From contig CP000053.1 in assembly GCA_000012145.1 (NCBI GenBank), positions 1 through 64,000 on the forward strand: DNA of 64,000 nt, written 5' to 3'. How positions within the stretch are numbered: position 1 is the stretch's first letter; each line of letters begins with the position of its first letter. The DNA comes from Rickettsia felis URRWXCal2 (GTDB lineage: Bacteria > Pseudomonadota > Alphaproteobacteria > Rickettsiales > Rickettsiaceae). A model generated the notes under the pieces. It saw only the letters and a program-made list of their open reading frames with translations. It did not search any database and had not been told where the DNA came from. Shown here one piece after another: positions 1 through 9,456 of this stretch. Position numbers and translations under genes: made by a program.

Positions 1-822
1 ATGACAAAGCTAATTATTCACTTAGTTTCAGACTCTTCCGTGCAAACTGCAAAATATGCAGCAAATTCTGCTTTTGCACAATTTACTTCCATAAAACCAA
101 AATTATATCATTGGCCAATGATTAGAAATTTGGAATTGCTAAATGAAGTATTAAGTAAAATAGAATCTAAACACGGGCTAGTATTATACACGATTGCTGA
201 TCAAGAACTCCGAAAAGCTTTAACGAAATTTTGCTATGAATTAAAAATTCCATGTATTTCTGTAATAGGTAAGATTATTAAAGAAATTTCTGTTTTTTCA
301 GGTATTGAAATAGAAAAAGAACAAAATTACAATTATAAATTCGATAAAACTTATTTTGATACGCTCAATGCTATAGATTACGCCATAAGACATGATGACG
401 GACAAATGCTTAATGAGTTGTCGGAGGCCGATATAATATTGATAGGTCCTTCTAGAACTTCTAAGACACCAACTTCCGTATTTTTAGCGTATAACGGTCT
501 AAAAGCTGCCAATATTCCTTATGTTTATAATTGTCCCTTTCCTGATTTTATAGAAAAAGACATAGATCTATTAGTAGTAGGACTCGTTATTAATCCAAAT
601 AGATTAATAGAGATAAGAGAAGCTAGGTTAAATTTATTGCAAATTAACGAAAATAAAAGCTATACAGATTTTAATATAGTACAAAAAGAATGCTTAGAAG
701 TTAGAAAAATTTGTGATCAAAGAAATTGGCCGGTAATTGACGTGTCAACTAGATCAATAGAGGAAACAGCAGCTTTAATAATGCGGATATATTATAATAG
801 AAAAAATAAATATAATAAATAA
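1..822 (+). CDS. ppsR: Pyruvate, phosphate dikinase regulatory protein (DUF299)
   Basis: Bifunctional serine/threonine kinase and Pi-dependent phosphorylase family that switches pyruvate phosphate dikinase off and on in the cytoplasm. The 273 residues match the usual family length. The P-loop-like family signature GPSRTSKTP lies at residues 149-157, and the N-terminal IIHLVSDSS is typical of DUF299. Translation starts at base 1, so no upstream control region is visible. No partner dikinase gene is in this window. The family assignment is firm; the choice of PPDK rather than PEP synthase as substrate is inferred from what is known of alphaproteobacteria. Confidence 0.9.
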   Translation: MTKLIIHLVSDSSVQTAKYAANSAFAQFTSIKPKLYHWPMIRNLELLNEVLSKIESKHGLVLYTIADQELRKALTKFCYELKIPCISVIGKIIKEISVFSGIEIEKEQNYNYKFDKTYFDTLNAIDYAIRHDDGQMLNELSEADIILIGPSRTSKTPTSVFLAYNGLKAANIPYVYNCPFPDFIEKDIDLLVVGLVINPNRLIEIREARLNLLQINENKSYTDFNIVQKECLEVRKICDQRNWPVIDVSTRSIEETAALIMRIYYNRKNKYNK

Positions 823-913
823 AAAGATTTTCATTATTTACAAGTAGAAGCCAGTACTTTATAATTTTATTTATAAATATAGATGTTGTCCATATGAATA
901 TGAAAACAACATT

Positions 914-1014
914 ATGTCATTCCCGCGTAGGCGGGAATCTAGGGTAAAGAGAGATAAATCGAGCTTTTCAAAAAATTTTAAAGTACTGGATTCCCGCTTC
1001 CGCGGGAATGACAT
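914..1014. repeat. Palindromic element, family A (GTCATTCCCGC ends)
   Basis: About 101 bp. It begins ATGTCATTCCCGC and ends GCGGGAATGACAT, and each arm contains a smaller hairpin (CCCGCgtagGCGGG and CCCGCttccGCGGG). It lies in the ppsR-trxA gap and creates a false upstream extension of the trxA reading frame. Confidence 0.85.
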
Positions 1015-1057
1015 AAAAGCCATATGTACAATACTACAAAAACACAAAGGAAAAATT

Positions 1058-1375
1058 ATGGCAAATAACGTAACGGATAGCTCTTTTAAAAAGGAAGTAT
1101 TAGAATCGGATTTACCGGTACTGGTTGATTTTTGGGCAGAATGGTGTGGACCATGCAAAATGTTAACACCGATAATAGATGAAATCAGTAAAGAATTAAA
1201 AGGCAAAGTAAAAGTACTTAAAATGAATATTGATGAAAATCCTAACATTCCTTCAGAATACGGGATTCGTAGTATTCCAACGATAATGTTATTTAAAAAC
1301 GGTGAACAAAAAGATACTAAAATAGGTTTACAGCAAAAAAACTCTCTTTTAGATTGGATTAATAAATCTATTTAA
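1058..1375 (+). CDS. trxA: Thioredoxin
   Basis: Cytoplasmic protein disulfide reductase of 105 residues, the classic thioredoxin length. The redox motif WCGPCK has its cysteines at residues 30 and 33, and the cis-proline loop SIPTIMLF follows near residue 75. I chose the ATG at 1058 because AAGG lies just upstream (1047-1050) and the protein then starts like other thioredoxins. The longer frame opening at 914 is translated family A repeat. It would normally be reduced by a thioredoxin reductase encoded elsewhere. Confidence 0.95.
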   Translation: MANNVTDSSFKKEVLESDLPVLVDFWAEWCGPCKMLTPIIDEISKELKGKVKVLKMNIDENPNIPSEYGIRSIPTIMLFKNGEQKDTKIGLQQKNSLLDWINKSI

Positions 1376-1380
1376 TAGTT

Positions 1381-2124
1381 ATGTCACTTAGCCATTCAAA
1401 AGTATTTATAGAAATAACAAATGGTTATGTAGAAGGTATAGATACTCATAAAAGAGCTCAAGGTTTAAAGCATTTTTTCTTGAAAAAAGGAGTTTCTCTT
1501 TCTCCAAATATACCTATATTAAACGATATTAACTTTTCTTGCCAAGAAGGAGAAAAAATAGCTTTTATAGGAAGTAACGGTTCCGGAAAAAGCTCTCTTT
1601 TGAAGCTAATCGCCGGAATATATCCGTTAAAATCCGGTACGGTTAAAGTTCATGGAGATATTGCTGCAATTATAGATATGGGAGTCGGTTTTGAGCCGGA
1701 ACAAACCGGTCGTGAAAATATAAAAATGTTGATGCTATATAATAATATGTTAGATAAATATAGCAGGAAAATTGAAAAGGAGATTATAGATTTTTCAGAA
1801 CTAGGTAATAAAATCGACTTACCGATAAAAAATTATAGTTCAGGAATGTTATCACGACTTGCTTTTTCTGTATCAATATTTCAAAATCCCCAAATTCTAT
1901 TACTTGATGAAGTTTTTGCGGCAGGAGATAGCCGTTTTATAGAAAAATCTCTTAATTTAATGAAAAGTAAATTTAAAAATACCCCTATTTCGATAATAGT
2001 AAGTCATCAAGAAGAAATTATAAAAGATAATTGCGACAGATGTATTTTATTAAAAGACGGCAATATTATAGGTGATGGAACACCATCAGAAATGTTTAAA
2101 ATTTATAATAGACTTCTTGGATAA
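1381..2124 (+). CDS. Polysaccharide-export ABC transporter ATP-binding protein (KpsT/Wzt type)
   Basis: Nucleotide-binding subunit of an ABC-2 type exporter for surface polysaccharide or O-antigen, acting at the inner membrane. Walker A GSNGSGKSS is at residues 64-72, the ABC signature is a degenerate YSSGM as in KpsT/Wzt proteins, Walker B is ILLLDEVFA, and the H-loop is SHQ. The 247 residues fit the short form with no carbohydrate-binding domain. The permease is the next gene. The last codons (RLLG, stop) fall inside the left arm of a palindromic element, so the C terminus may be element-derived. Confidence 0.88.
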   Translation: MSLSHSKVFIEITNGYVEGIDTHKRAQGLKHFFLKKGVSLSPNIPILNDINFSCQEGEKIAFIGSNGSGKSSLLKLIAGIYPLKSGTVKVHGDIAAIIDMGVGFEPEQTGRENIKMLMLYNNMLDKYSRKIEKEIIDFSELGNKIDLPIKNYSSGMLSRLAFSVSIFQNPQILLLDEVFAAGDSRFIEKSLNLMKSKFKNTPISIIVSHQEEIIKDNCDRCILLKDGNIIGDGTPSEMFKIYNRLLG

Positions 2125-2245
2125 CCTACTTCTAAAGGTAATTTGTACGTCAATCCGGTACTCGAATCCTCACGTACGCTTTTGTACGCTGCGGTTCCGT
2201 GTTTCCTTCAAATTCCTCTTTATAAGATAGGTTATCCAAGAAGTC
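2111..2245. repeat. Palindromic element, family D-prime, between ABC ATPase and permease
   Basis: A perfect 18-bp inverted repeat (2111-2128 with 2228-2245) flanks a core containing CTACTTCTA, GGTAATTTGTACGT, CCTCACGTACGC and CAAATTCCTC. The same core occurs at 39088-39231 inside folA. The left arm overlaps the end of the ATPase gene and the right arm ends about 18 bp before the permease start, so it could also affect their coupled translation. Confidence 0.8.
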
Positions 2246-2263
2246 TAAGGGAGAAAATCATAA

Positions 2264-3040
2264 ATGATAAAGTATTTTTTTTCTAAAAAATACTGGCGGG
2301 CAATAGCATTACTAGTTAAAGCTTCTATAATTAGGCAAAATAAGGATTCTTTTTTAGGTTCTTTATGGGGCTTAATTCAGCCTTTTATTCACATAATGGT
2401 AATTTCATATTTTTTCGGTTTTTTATTAAGACAACCGAGAGAATTTATGGTAATGAACTTAGTCGGCGGTATTCCTTTATGGAGTTTTATAGTAAGCAGC
2501 CTAACGATTTGTTCAAGTTCTCTAGTTACACGTGATCAAATAATAAAAAAAGTTAGAATTTCTAAGACTTTTTTTCCTGTTGCGGATAGTTTAGGGCAAT
2601 TATATACTTTAATTTGCTCATTTTCAGCAATGTATTTTGCTTTTATTTTATTATTTCCAGAAAAATTTTCTTGGCAAATAATATTTATGCCGATATTAAT
2701 TTTGCCCTTAATAATATGTGTGATTAGCGGTTCTATCGCAGTAGCATTTTTAACGCCGTATATTCGAGATATACCACAAATGTTGAGTGTTATTCTTGGA
2801 GTTATTTATTGGAGTATACCGATAGTTTATCCCTATTCACTAATTCCGGAATCTAAAAAAATATATTTTGAATTTAATCCGTTCTTTTTAGTTATAAGAC
2901 CCGTACAAGCGTTGGTGATTGACGGAACATTACCGGATATGATGCTGATAGTTAAGTCTATTATAGTTGCATTTATTACTGTTTGTATCAGTTATTTAAT
3001 TTATAGACAATTTTCTAAAAGAGTTATTTATTATTTATGA
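2264..3040 (+). CDS. ABC-2 type polysaccharide export permease (KpsM/Wzm type)
   Basis: Inner-membrane permease partner of the ATPase just upstream. It has 258 residues with about six hydrophobic segments and an N-terminal amphipathic stretch containing [13 protein letters not shown], typical of ABC-2 polysaccharide permeases. AAGGGAG (2247-2253) is a convincing ribosome binding site. The stop overlaps the next start (ATGA at 3037-3040), indicating translational coupling with the flavoprotein that follows, although no functional link between them is known. The exported substrate cannot be read from the sequence. Confidence 0.85.
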   Translation: MIKYFFSKKYWRAIALLVKASIIRQNKDSFLGSLWGLIQPFIHIMVISYFFGFLLRQPREFMVMNLVGGIPLWSFIVSSLTICSSSLVTRDQIIKKVRISKTFFPVADSLGQLYTLICSFSAMYFAFILLFPEKFSWQIIFMPILILPLIICVISGSIAVAFLTPYIRDIPQMLSVILGVIYWSIPIVYPYSLIPESKKIYFEFNPFFLVIRPVQALVIDGTLPDMMLIVKSIIVAFITVCISYLIYRQFSKRVIYYL

Positions 3041-6000
3041 AACTTGGTTTTAATCTAGATTTTAATGAATTAGATTTAACCGGACTTAAAAAATTAGATC
3101 AAATATTTTTAGATTATCTCTTTAAAGCCGATAAATCTCTGCATAAAGATTTAATGTTATTTAGATCGACTCCTCTCTCCATTATTCCACAAGATTATTC
3201 CGAATTTTTGCTAAAAATTTCCCCTCATTTAGACGATTTTTTAGCAGAGTTATTTTGTATTTCAAAAGAAGTAACGATATCAAGGTTAAAACATAAAGAT
3301 TTTGATATTATTTATGAATGTAAAAGAAAATTTGTTCAGCGTGTTGCCGTAAAAAAATACCCACCGGAAAAAATAAAAGATATTGATTTTGAAGATGTGT
3401 ATTTAAAGCTAACTGATTTAATAGGTACGAATTTTACCTCTAGAGAATTTGCCAAACAAATAATTATATGGCAACAGGATGAAAAGAATTTTGCTGAAGA
3501 GTTGGATATAGCAGCTAGGTATGCAGCGTGCCGAGTGTCATTCCGTGGCTTGACCGCCACAAATCGTCATTGCGAGCGACTGCAAGAAGCGTGGCAATCT
3601 CATAAAAATGTCCTGAGATTGCCGCGTCGAGGCTTCGCCTCTCCTCGCAATGACGGGAAAGTTGATCCTGTGGCGAGGCCACGGGATGACACTCTGTTTT
3701 CACAGGATGACATCCTATTTAACCTCCCTCAAAAACTAGATAAAGAAAATCTAATAGACGATAAAAAAATATTAAAATATCAAAAAAATGAGAGAGTAGA
3801 TTTTGACTATACAGATTCTTTTTTAAATCTAGATGAAGCCTTAAACGCTTCTCATTATTGTATTTATTGCCATAAGCAAAGTAAGGATTCTTGTTCTAAG
3901 GGATTACTGCAACCCCAAAATCGTCATTGCGAGGAGCGAAGCGACGTGGCAATCTCGTCAAATCTCCTGAGATTGCCACGCTCCTTTCAGTCGCGTAGCT
4001 CAGACGGTTTAAAACAAGGCTGCCCTTTAAAACAAAAAATTTCTGAGATGAACTATGTTAAGGCACAAGGCTTTAACTTAAGTGCTCTTGCTATTATTGT
4101 TATTGATAATCCGATGGTTGCAGCAACAGGTCATAGGATTTGTAATGATTGCTCTAGAGCTTGTATTTACCAAAAGCAAGATCCGGTAAATATTCCTTTA
4201 ATAGAATCAAATATTTTAGAAGAAACGCTTAAATTACCTTACGGTTTAGAGATATATCTACTTCTTACTCGTTGGAATCCGCTTAATATTTATGCTCCGC
4301 TTCCGAAAAAACCTACTAATTATAATATTTTAGTTACCGGTCTTGGTCCTGCAGGTTTTAGTCTTAGCTATTATTTATTACGGTCAGGTCACAATGTCAC
4401 AGCTATTGATGGCTTAAAAATTACCCCTTTACCTTTTAACGTTCATAAGCCTATAAAATTTTGGCATGAATATAAAAATTTGTTATCGGAAAGAATGCCA
4501 AGAGGATTTGGAGGAGTAGCAGAATATGGTATAACTGTTCGGTGGGATAAAAACAATCTTGATATATTGCGGTTAATACTAGAGAGAAATAACAATTTCA
4601 AATATTATGACGGGGTAGCTTTAGATTTTAATATAACGAAAGAACAGGCTTTCGATTTGGGTTTTGACCATATAGCTTTTTGTATTGGAGCGGGTCAGCC
4701 GAAAGTCTTAGATATAGAAAATTTTGAAGCTAAGGGCGTAAAAACAGCTTCTGATTTCTTAATGACTTTGCAAAGCGGAGGAGCATTTTTGAAAAATTCT
4801 AATACTAATATGGTAATTAGAATGCCGATTGCGGTAATAGGCGGCGGTCTTACTTCCTTAGATGCAGCAACAGAAAGTTTATATTACTATAAAAAGCAAG
4901 TAGAGGAATTTGCTAAAAATTATATAGAAAAAGATTTAACGGATGAAGATAAAAAAATAGCTGAAGAATTTATTGCTCATGCAAGATTATTTAAAGAAGC
5001 TAAGAGTAATGAAGAATTAAGAAAGGTTTTTAATAAGCTTGGAGGAGCTACTGTTTATTATCGTGGAAGATTGCAAGATTCGTCGGCATATAAATTAAAT
5101 CACGAAGAGCTAATATATACATTAGCACTCGGTGTTGATTTTAAAGAAAATATGCAGCCTTTAAGGATTAATGTTGATAAATACGGTCATGTGGAGGGGG
5201 TGGAATTTAAGACTCGTCATTGCGAGCAGTCAAAGACTGCGTGGCAATCTCAGGAGTTTAGCTTAACAAGATTGCCGCGTCAATGCTACGCATTTCCTCG
5301 CAATGACGTTAAAGCTAAAACCGTGATTATGGCAATCGGTATAGAAAATAACACTCAATTTGATGAGAATAAATATAGTTATTTCGGTGATTGTAATCCT
5401 AAATATTTGGGAAGTGTAGTGAAAGCTCTTGCTAGTAGCAAAGAAGGGTACGAGGCTATTAATAAAATACTTATAAATAATGCCCCTAGCTTTAAAAATA
5501 GTTATAAAGATTTTTGTACGCAGCTTGATTATTTATTGATTAGTAGAATTCATAAAATAAATATTTTAGATGATAAAACTTTTGAGTTGATAATTCATTC
5601 GCCGCTTGCTGCTAAAAATTTTAAGTTTGGACAGTTTTTTCGCTTACAAAATTATTCTGAAGATATTGCTAGGTTAATAGAGCCGGTAGCCTTAAGCGCT
5701 ACAGATATTGATGTAGAAAAAGGTTTAATTAAATTTGTAATTTATGAAGTCGGTAAATCTACTAGCTTATGTAAAACATTATCTGAAAATGAGAAAGTAG
5801 CTTTAATGGGACCGACAGGCTCGCCGCTAGAAGTACCTCAAAATAAAAAAATAGTTATTGTTGATTCCGAAGTAGGTAATATAGGCTTATTAAAAGTTCT
5901 AAAAGAAAATAATAATGAAGTTATATTTGTTACCTATCCTGATATAAAAATCCGTAAATTAGTTTCAGTGGATATAGTAATAATTAATACTTCTCCTGAC

Positions 6001-6264
6001 ATAATAGAAGAATTGCAAAGCCTAAAAAATGAAATATTCGGTGAAAATACGGAGCTAATAGTTAGCGTTAATTCATCGATGCAATGTATGATGAAAGGAA
6101 TCTGCGGACAATGTATACAAAAGGTTAAAGGGGAGCAGAAATATATTTTTGCATGTAGTAGGCAAAATCAAAATGCAGAAATAGTTGATTTTAAGAGCTT
6201 AAAAACTCGTTTACGCCAAAATTCTTTGCAAGAAAAAATGCTCCGTCATTGCGAGCGACTATAG
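3037..6264 (+). CDS. GltD-like multi-domain flavoprotein oxidoreductase with palindromic insertions
   Basis: Predicted cytoplasmic pyridine-nucleotide oxidoreductase of 1075 residues. An N-terminal region carries two Fe-S type cysteine groups (YCIYCHKQ near residue 273, CNDCSRAC near 368). A GltD/adrenodoxin-reductase-like FAD domain follows ([13 protein letters not shown] near 432) and a second Rossmann motif ([14 protein letters not shown] near 605). The C-terminal part resembles PyrK/FNR electron-transfer proteins, with a 2Fe-2S type motif [12 protein letters not shown] near residue 1015. In-frame palindromic elements occupy roughly residues 167-219, 296-322 and 727-757, and the final residues are also element-coded. 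The true substrate is unknown; glutamate synthase small subunit is only the nearest-family label. Confidence 0.75.
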   Translation: MKLGFNLDFNELDLTGLKKLDQIFLDYLFKADKSLHKDLMLFRSTPLSIIPQDYSEFLLKISPHLDDFLAELFCISKEVTISRLKHKDFDIIYECKRKFVQRVAVKKYPPEKIKDIDFEDVYLKLTDLIGTNFTSREFAKQIIIWQQDEKNFAEELDIAARYAACRVSFRGLTATNRHCERLQEAWQSHKNVLRLPRRGFASPRNDGKVDPVARPRDDTLFSQDDILFNLPQKLDKENLIDDKKILKYQKNERVDFDYTDSFLNLDEALNASHYCIYCHKQSKDSCSKGLLQPQNRHCEERSDVAISSNLLRLPRSFQSRSSDGLKQGCPLKQKISEMNYVKAQGFNLSALAIIVIDNPMVAATGHRICNDCSRACIYQKQDPVNIPLIESNILEETLKLPYGLEIYLLLTRWNPLNIYAPLPKKPTNYNILVTGLGPAGFSLSYYLLRSGHNVTAIDGLKITPLPFNVHKPIKFWHEYKNLLSERMPRGFGGVAEYGITVRWDKNNLDILRLILERNNNFKYYDGVALDFNITKEQAFDLGFDHIAFCIGAGQPKVLDIENFEAKGVKTASDFLMTLQSGGAFLKNSNTNMVIRMPIAVIGGGLTSLDAATESLYYYKKQVEEFAKNYIEKDLTDEDKKIAEEFIAHARLFKEAKSNEELRKVFNKLGGATVYYRGRLQDSSAYKLNHEELIYTLALGVDFKENMQPLRINVDKYGHVEGVEFKTRHCEQSKTAWQSQEFSLTRLPRQCYAFPRNDVKAKTVIMAIGIENNTQFDENKYSYFGDCNPKYLGSVVKALASSKEGYEAINKILINNAPSFKNSYKDFCTQLDYLLISRIHKINILDDKTFELIIHSPLAAKNFKFGQFFRLQNYSEDIARLIEPVALSATDIDVEKGLIKFVIYEVGKSTSLCKTLSENEKVALMGPTGSPLEVPQNKKIVIVDSEVGNIGLLKVLKENNNEVIFVTYPDIKIRKLVSVDIVIINTSPDIIEELQSLKNEIFGENTELIVSVNSSMQCMMKGICGQCIQKVKGEQKYIFACSRQNQNAEIVDFKSLKTRLRQNSLQEKMLRHCERL
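3536..3692. repeat. Family C palindrome with a family B palindrome nested inside, in frame in a gene
   Basis: The outer arms are TGTCATTCCGTGGCTTGACC and GCCACGGGATGACA (family C). The interior at 3565-3655 is a full family B element (CGTCATTGCGAG to CTCGCAATGACG). The whole block stays open in the flavoprotein reading frame. Confidence 0.85.
3922..4000. repeat. Family B palindrome, in frame in the flavoprotein gene
   Basis: The left arm CGTCATTGCGAGGAGCGAAG is intact. The right arm matches only as far as GATTGCCACGCTCC and then diverges, so the outer half of the right arm is lost. It is translated in frame. Confidence 0.75.
5215..5308. repeat. Family B palindrome, in frame in the flavoprotein gene
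   Basis: Intact element of 94 bp from CGTCATTGCGAG to CTCGCAATGACG, coding for about 31 extra residues near residue 727. Confidence 0.85.
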
Positions 6265-6398
6265 GCGTTGTTGTATGGCTCATGTCATTCCTGCGAAAGC
6301 AGGAATCCAAAAAAAATTATAAATACAGCAAATTTTTGAAATTAAAAGTTCGATTTATCTCACTTTATGTTGGATTCCTGCTTTCGCAGGAATGACAT
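6244..6398. repeat. Family B left arm followed by a family A element
   Basis: CGTCATTGCGAGCGACT (6244-6260) is a family B left arm that supplies the last codons of the flavoprotein. It is followed by GCGTTGTTGTATGGCTC and then a complete family A palindrome at 6282-6398 (ATGTCATTCCTGCG to CGCAGGAATGACAT). The matching right half of B is missing. Confidence 0.75.
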
Positions 6399-6425
6399 TG
6401 GTACGTCCATACACTACTTATAAAT

Positions 6426-7220
6426 TCACTTCTCAAAACGACAAAATGCTCTACTACTATCTTGATTAAGAAAATCGATAATTTGCATTACTATAGAATT
6501 ATTTTTATATTTCTCGGCAACTTGTTTAATACGTTCAGCAAAATTACCTTCACCTGAGAAAATTTCTTCGATAGCCTTTAAGGCACTTAAAGAGTCTGCT
6601 TTATCAAACCCTTTTCTATTCATTCCGATTAGGTTTAAGCCCTCAAGTACCGCACGTTTACTACTTACAAGCCCGAACGGTATTACGTCTGCTCCGACCG
6701 GTGATAGCCCGCCAATCATCGAATATTCACCAATTCTAGCATATTGATGTACGGCAGATAGCCCGCCGATTATTGCGTAATCACCTACCTCAATATGACC
6801 TGCTAGGCTTACGTAATTAGCAAACACTACATTATTGCCGATTTTACAATCATGACCGATGTGAACGCCGACCATAAATAAATTATTATTTCCTACTCTT
6901 GTCACCATTCCGCCGCCTTGGCTTCCTGCTTGTACCGTAACATATTCTCTAATAGTATTATTAGAGCCGATTATTGTGTTTGATCGCTCATTAGCATATT
7001 TTAAGATTTGCGGAGGTTGACCGATTGATGCAAAAGGGTAGATTACAGTGTTTTCACCGATTTCAGTAATCCCTTCAATTACCACATGAGATTTTAGCTC
7101 GACATTGTCATGAAGCACAACTTCAGGACCTATAATACAGTATGGACCGATTTTTACGTTTTTACCGAGCTTTGCCTTTTCTGCGATTAAACTAGTCGGA
7201 TGTATATTAGAATTTGACAC
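6426..7220 (-). CDS. lpxA: Acyl-ACP--UDP-N-acetylglucosamine O-acyltransferase
   Basis: First enzyme of lipid A synthesis: transfers a hydroxyacyl chain from ACP to O-3 of UDP-GlcNAc in the cytoplasm. The 264 residues are the standard length. A left-handed beta-helix of hexapeptide repeats fills residues 10 to about 190, with the catalytic-histidine region VGVHIGHDCKIGNN near 120-133. A C-terminal helical domain follows. It lies 8 bp downstream of fabZ on the same strand, the classic lpxD-fabZ-lpxA order. Confidence 0.96.
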   Translation of the reverse strand: MSNSNIHPTSLIAEKAKLGKNVKIGPYCIIGPEVVLHDNVELKSHVVIEGITEIGENTVIYPFASIGQPPQILKYANERSNTIIGSNNTIREYVTVQAGSQGGGMVTRVGNNNLFMVGVHIGHDCKIGNNVVFANYVSLAGHIEVGDYAIIGGLSAVHQYARIGEYSMIGGLSPVGADVIPFGLVSSKRAVLEGLNLIGMNRKGFDKADSLSALKAIEEIFSGEGNFAERIKQVAEKYKNNSIVMQIIDFLNQDSSRAFCRFEK

Positions 7221-7228
7221 TATATCCC

Positions 7229-7666
7229 TTACGATTTATCTTTAATCATTGCGGTAAATTTACTTTCTGCAGCCATTTCACCTTCAACCGTAACCGTACT
7301 TGAAAATTTCCACACATTAGCTCTTTGTTGGTCAATAGTAGCGTGGATATACATAGTATCCCCGGGCTGAACGATTCTCCGAAATTTTGCATTTTCGATA
7401 GCCATTAAAAACACTTCTTTATTCTTAGTAGAGCCTAACGATTTAGCAACTAATATAGCAGCAAGTTGTGCCATAGCCTCAACCATTAGAACGCCTGGCA
7501 TAACAGGTCTTGCCGGAAAATGTCCTGTAAATTGTGGTTCGTTAACAGTAACGTTTTTAATACCTTTTATTGATTTGTTAAGATCAATTTCAAGTACCCT
7601 ATCTACTAATAAAAATGGATAGCGATGAGGTATTAAATCCATGATTTCGGTAATATCTATGATCAT
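7229..7666 (-). CDS. fabZ: 3-hydroxyacyl-ACP dehydratase FabZ
   Basis: Dehydrates 3-hydroxyacyl-ACP in fatty acid elongation and competes with LpxA for the shared hydroxyacyl-ACP substrate. It has 145 residues with a hot-dog fold. The catalytic-histidine motif [19 protein letters not shown] lies near residues 49-67, including the active-site glutamate in VEAMAQ. It sits immediately upstream of lpxA, so the two are probably co-transcribed. Confidence 0.96.
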   Translation of the reverse strand: MIIDITEIMDLIPHRYPFLLVDRVLEIDLNKSIKGIKNVTVNEPQFTGHFPARPVMPGVLMVEAMAQLAAILVAKSLGSTKNKEVFLMAIENAKFRRIVQPGDTMYIHATIDQQRANVWKFSSTVTVEGEMAAESKFTAMIKDKS

Positions 7667-7713
7667 TTATTTAGGTCTCTTTATTTAGTATTTTATTTAT
7701 TACATAGAGTCTG

Positions 7714-7829
7714 ATGTCATTCCCGCGTAGGCGGGAATCCATCATAAAGCGAGATAAATCGAGCTTTTAATTTTAAAAATTTGCTGTATTTATACTTTTT
7801 TTGGATTCCTGCTTTCGCAGGAATGACAT
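7714..7829. repeat. Family A palindrome in the lpxD-fabZ gap
   Basis: ATGTCATTCCCGCGTAGG to CGCAGGAATGACAT, about 116 bp. It is followed by a loose family B right-arm fragment (CTTCGCTCCTCGCAATGACG, 7853-7872) with CATGCAACAACG-like sequence before it. The 230-bp gap could weaken lpxD-fabZ co-transcription. Confidence 0.8.
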
Positions 7830-7896
7830 AAAACGATCCGTGCAACAACGTCCTTCGCTCCTCGCAATGACGGCTCAGTATTTTTTCAATAGCAAA

Positions 7897-8937
7897 CTAC
7901 TTTTTTAATTTGCTATTAGAGGTCTTTACTAATTGTTTCATAATAATAGATTGTCTATGCCAATCCATGATAGGAACTGCAGGGCTACCGCCGACAATTT
8001 TACCTGCCTCTATATTTTGTGCTACACCGCCTTGTGCCGCTACCTGTGTCCCGTCGCCTATATTTAGGTGTCCGGCGATTCCTACTTGTCCTCCAAGAGC
8101 ACAATATTTGCCGATTGTGCTACTTCCTGCTATACCTGCTTGTGCTACGATAATAGAGCCTTTGCCTATTTTTACGCCATGCCCTATTTGTACTAAATTA
8201 TCTATGCGGCATAAATCTTCTATAATAGTATCTTGAAGCGAACCTCTATCAATAGTAATATTGCTACCGATTTCAACATTATTGCCGATTTTAACTATAC
8301 CTATATGAAATATTTTATGATGTACGCCTTTTTCGGTAGAAAACCCAAACCCGTCCTGTCCAATTTTTGCACCTGCAAGTATTACTACCTCATCACCTAT
8401 AATTGTATAATTTATTGAAACATGTTGTTCTATTCTAGCATTTCTGCCGATAGTCACGCCTCTACCTATAAAACTTCCGGCTTCTATAATACTATTATCA
8501 CCTATAATAACATCGTCTTCAATAACTACATTGTGACCTATATAACAATTTTTTCCGATAGTCGCCGAATCTGCAACAATAGCGGATTTCATTATTTTAG
8601 CAGGGTATGATTTAATAGGAGTATAGAAAAAATCTATTAATTTGCCGTAAGCAAAATATGAATTCTCGGCATGTATTAAAACAGTATTTGGATTTGCTTC
8701 CCCCGTAAAATTTTTCGGCACTATACAAGCAGCAGCTTTGGTAGTTTTTAAAAATTCAGAGTATTTAGGATTGCTTAAGAAGCTAATATCATTTGGTGAT
8801 GCTTCCTGCAGAATTTTAATATCATGAATAGCTATATCTTCATGAATCTTAGGAGGTTCTATAATGTCGTGTAAAAAATCTATAATTGCCGTTAGTTTTC
8901 GTGGTCCTAAATTTTTATAAAAATTACTACTTACCAT
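7897..8937 (-). CDS. lpxD: UDP-3-O-acylglucosamine N-acyltransferase
   Basis: Third step of lipid A synthesis: N-acylates UDP-3-O-acylglucosamine using hydroxyacyl-ACP. The 346 residues match the family. There is an N-terminal uridine-binding domain (residues 1 to about 100) and then hexapeptide repeats forming a left-handed beta-helix. The catalytic His region resembles [21 protein letters not shown] near 195-215, and a C-terminal helix follows. It is first in the lpxD-fabZ-lpxA series but separated from fabZ by a palindromic element. Confidence 0.95.
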   Translation of the reverse strand: MVSSNFYKNLGPRKLTAIIDFLHDIIEPPKIHEDIAIHDIKILQEASPNDISFLSNPKYSEFLKTTKAAACIVPKNFTGEANPNTVLIHAENSYFAYGKLIDFFYTPIKSYPAKIMKSAIVADSATIGKNCYIGHNVVIEDDVIIGDNSIIEAGSFIGRGVTIGRNARIEQHVSINYTIIGDEVVILAGAKIGQDGFGFSTEKGVHHKIFHIGIVKIGNNVEIGSNITIDRGSLQDTIIEDLCRIDNLVQIGHGVKIGKGSIIVAQAGIAGSSTIGKYCALGGQVGIAGHLNIGDGTQVAAQGGVAQNIEAGKIVGGSPAVPIMDWHRQSIIMKQLVKTSNSKLKK

Positions 8938-9069
8938 ATGAAACTTTAAGCAAATTAATCATTAGCGACAGTATATAAGTGATAGTTTTATTATGCAACA
9001 AAATTTACAGGAGGCATAAAAGGTATTGCTAAGTAAAGAATGATATCGTTATGAGCTACGTAGGCATGC

Positions 9070-9222
9070 CTGCGTGGACTGATAAAATTTACTGTGTTAC
9101 CCCCGTGGCTTGCTAACTAGGTCCATAAAAACAATAAAAAATACTAATAATTTTAGCATTTTTAACTGGATCCCGTGGTCAAGCCACGGGATGACAGAGG
9201 TGAAATTGATCCACGCAACTAT
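9070..9222. repeat. Family C palindromic unit in the lpxD-patatin gap
   Basis: The hairpin arms are CCCCGTGGCTTG (about 9100) and GGATCCCGTGGTCAAGCC with ATGAC at 9191-9195. It is bounded by GCGTGGACTGATAAAATTT and GTGAAATTGATCCACGCAAC, which form a longer inverted repeat. The remainder of the 519-bp gap (8938-9456) is A+T-rich and holds the inverted repeat listed next. Confidence 0.65.
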
Positions 9223-9302
9223 TAATATTATAGTTTATAAAAGTCACAAATATTAATTTTTATTAATATAAATTTAATATTATCTTAATATCTAGAAAAA
9301 TA

Positions 9303-9442
9303 TTTAGTTAATATTAATTTAGGTTTTATTAAGAAGAAGTAAATTAATATATTGTAGCTATTTTAGTACAAATCTTATCAATTTTTACAAAAATATTAAT
9401 AATCTAATTTCTCTTAATAAAGCCTAAATTATATTAACTAAA
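9303..9442. repeat. Long inverted repeat upstream of the patatin gene
   Basis: An arm of about 30 bp (9303-9333, TTTAGTTAATAT through TTTTATTAAG) pairs with 9413-9442 (CTTAATAAAGCC through AACTAAA), with one indel and one G/A change. It ends about 14 bp before the patatin start codon. Possible leader hairpin, operator or decayed mobile-element ends; the sequence does not decide which. Confidence 0.5.
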
Positions 9443-9456
9443 TCAAGGTATTGAAA

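Noticed and set aside
914..1057. N-terminal extension of thioredoxin
   Set aside because: It is translated palindrome sequence; the ATG at 1058 has AAGG upstream and gives a standard thioredoxin.
871..1248. 125-codon minus-strand frame over the trxA start
   Set aside because: Antisense to the family A palindrome and thioredoxin gene; no Shine-Dalgarno and no recognisable protein.
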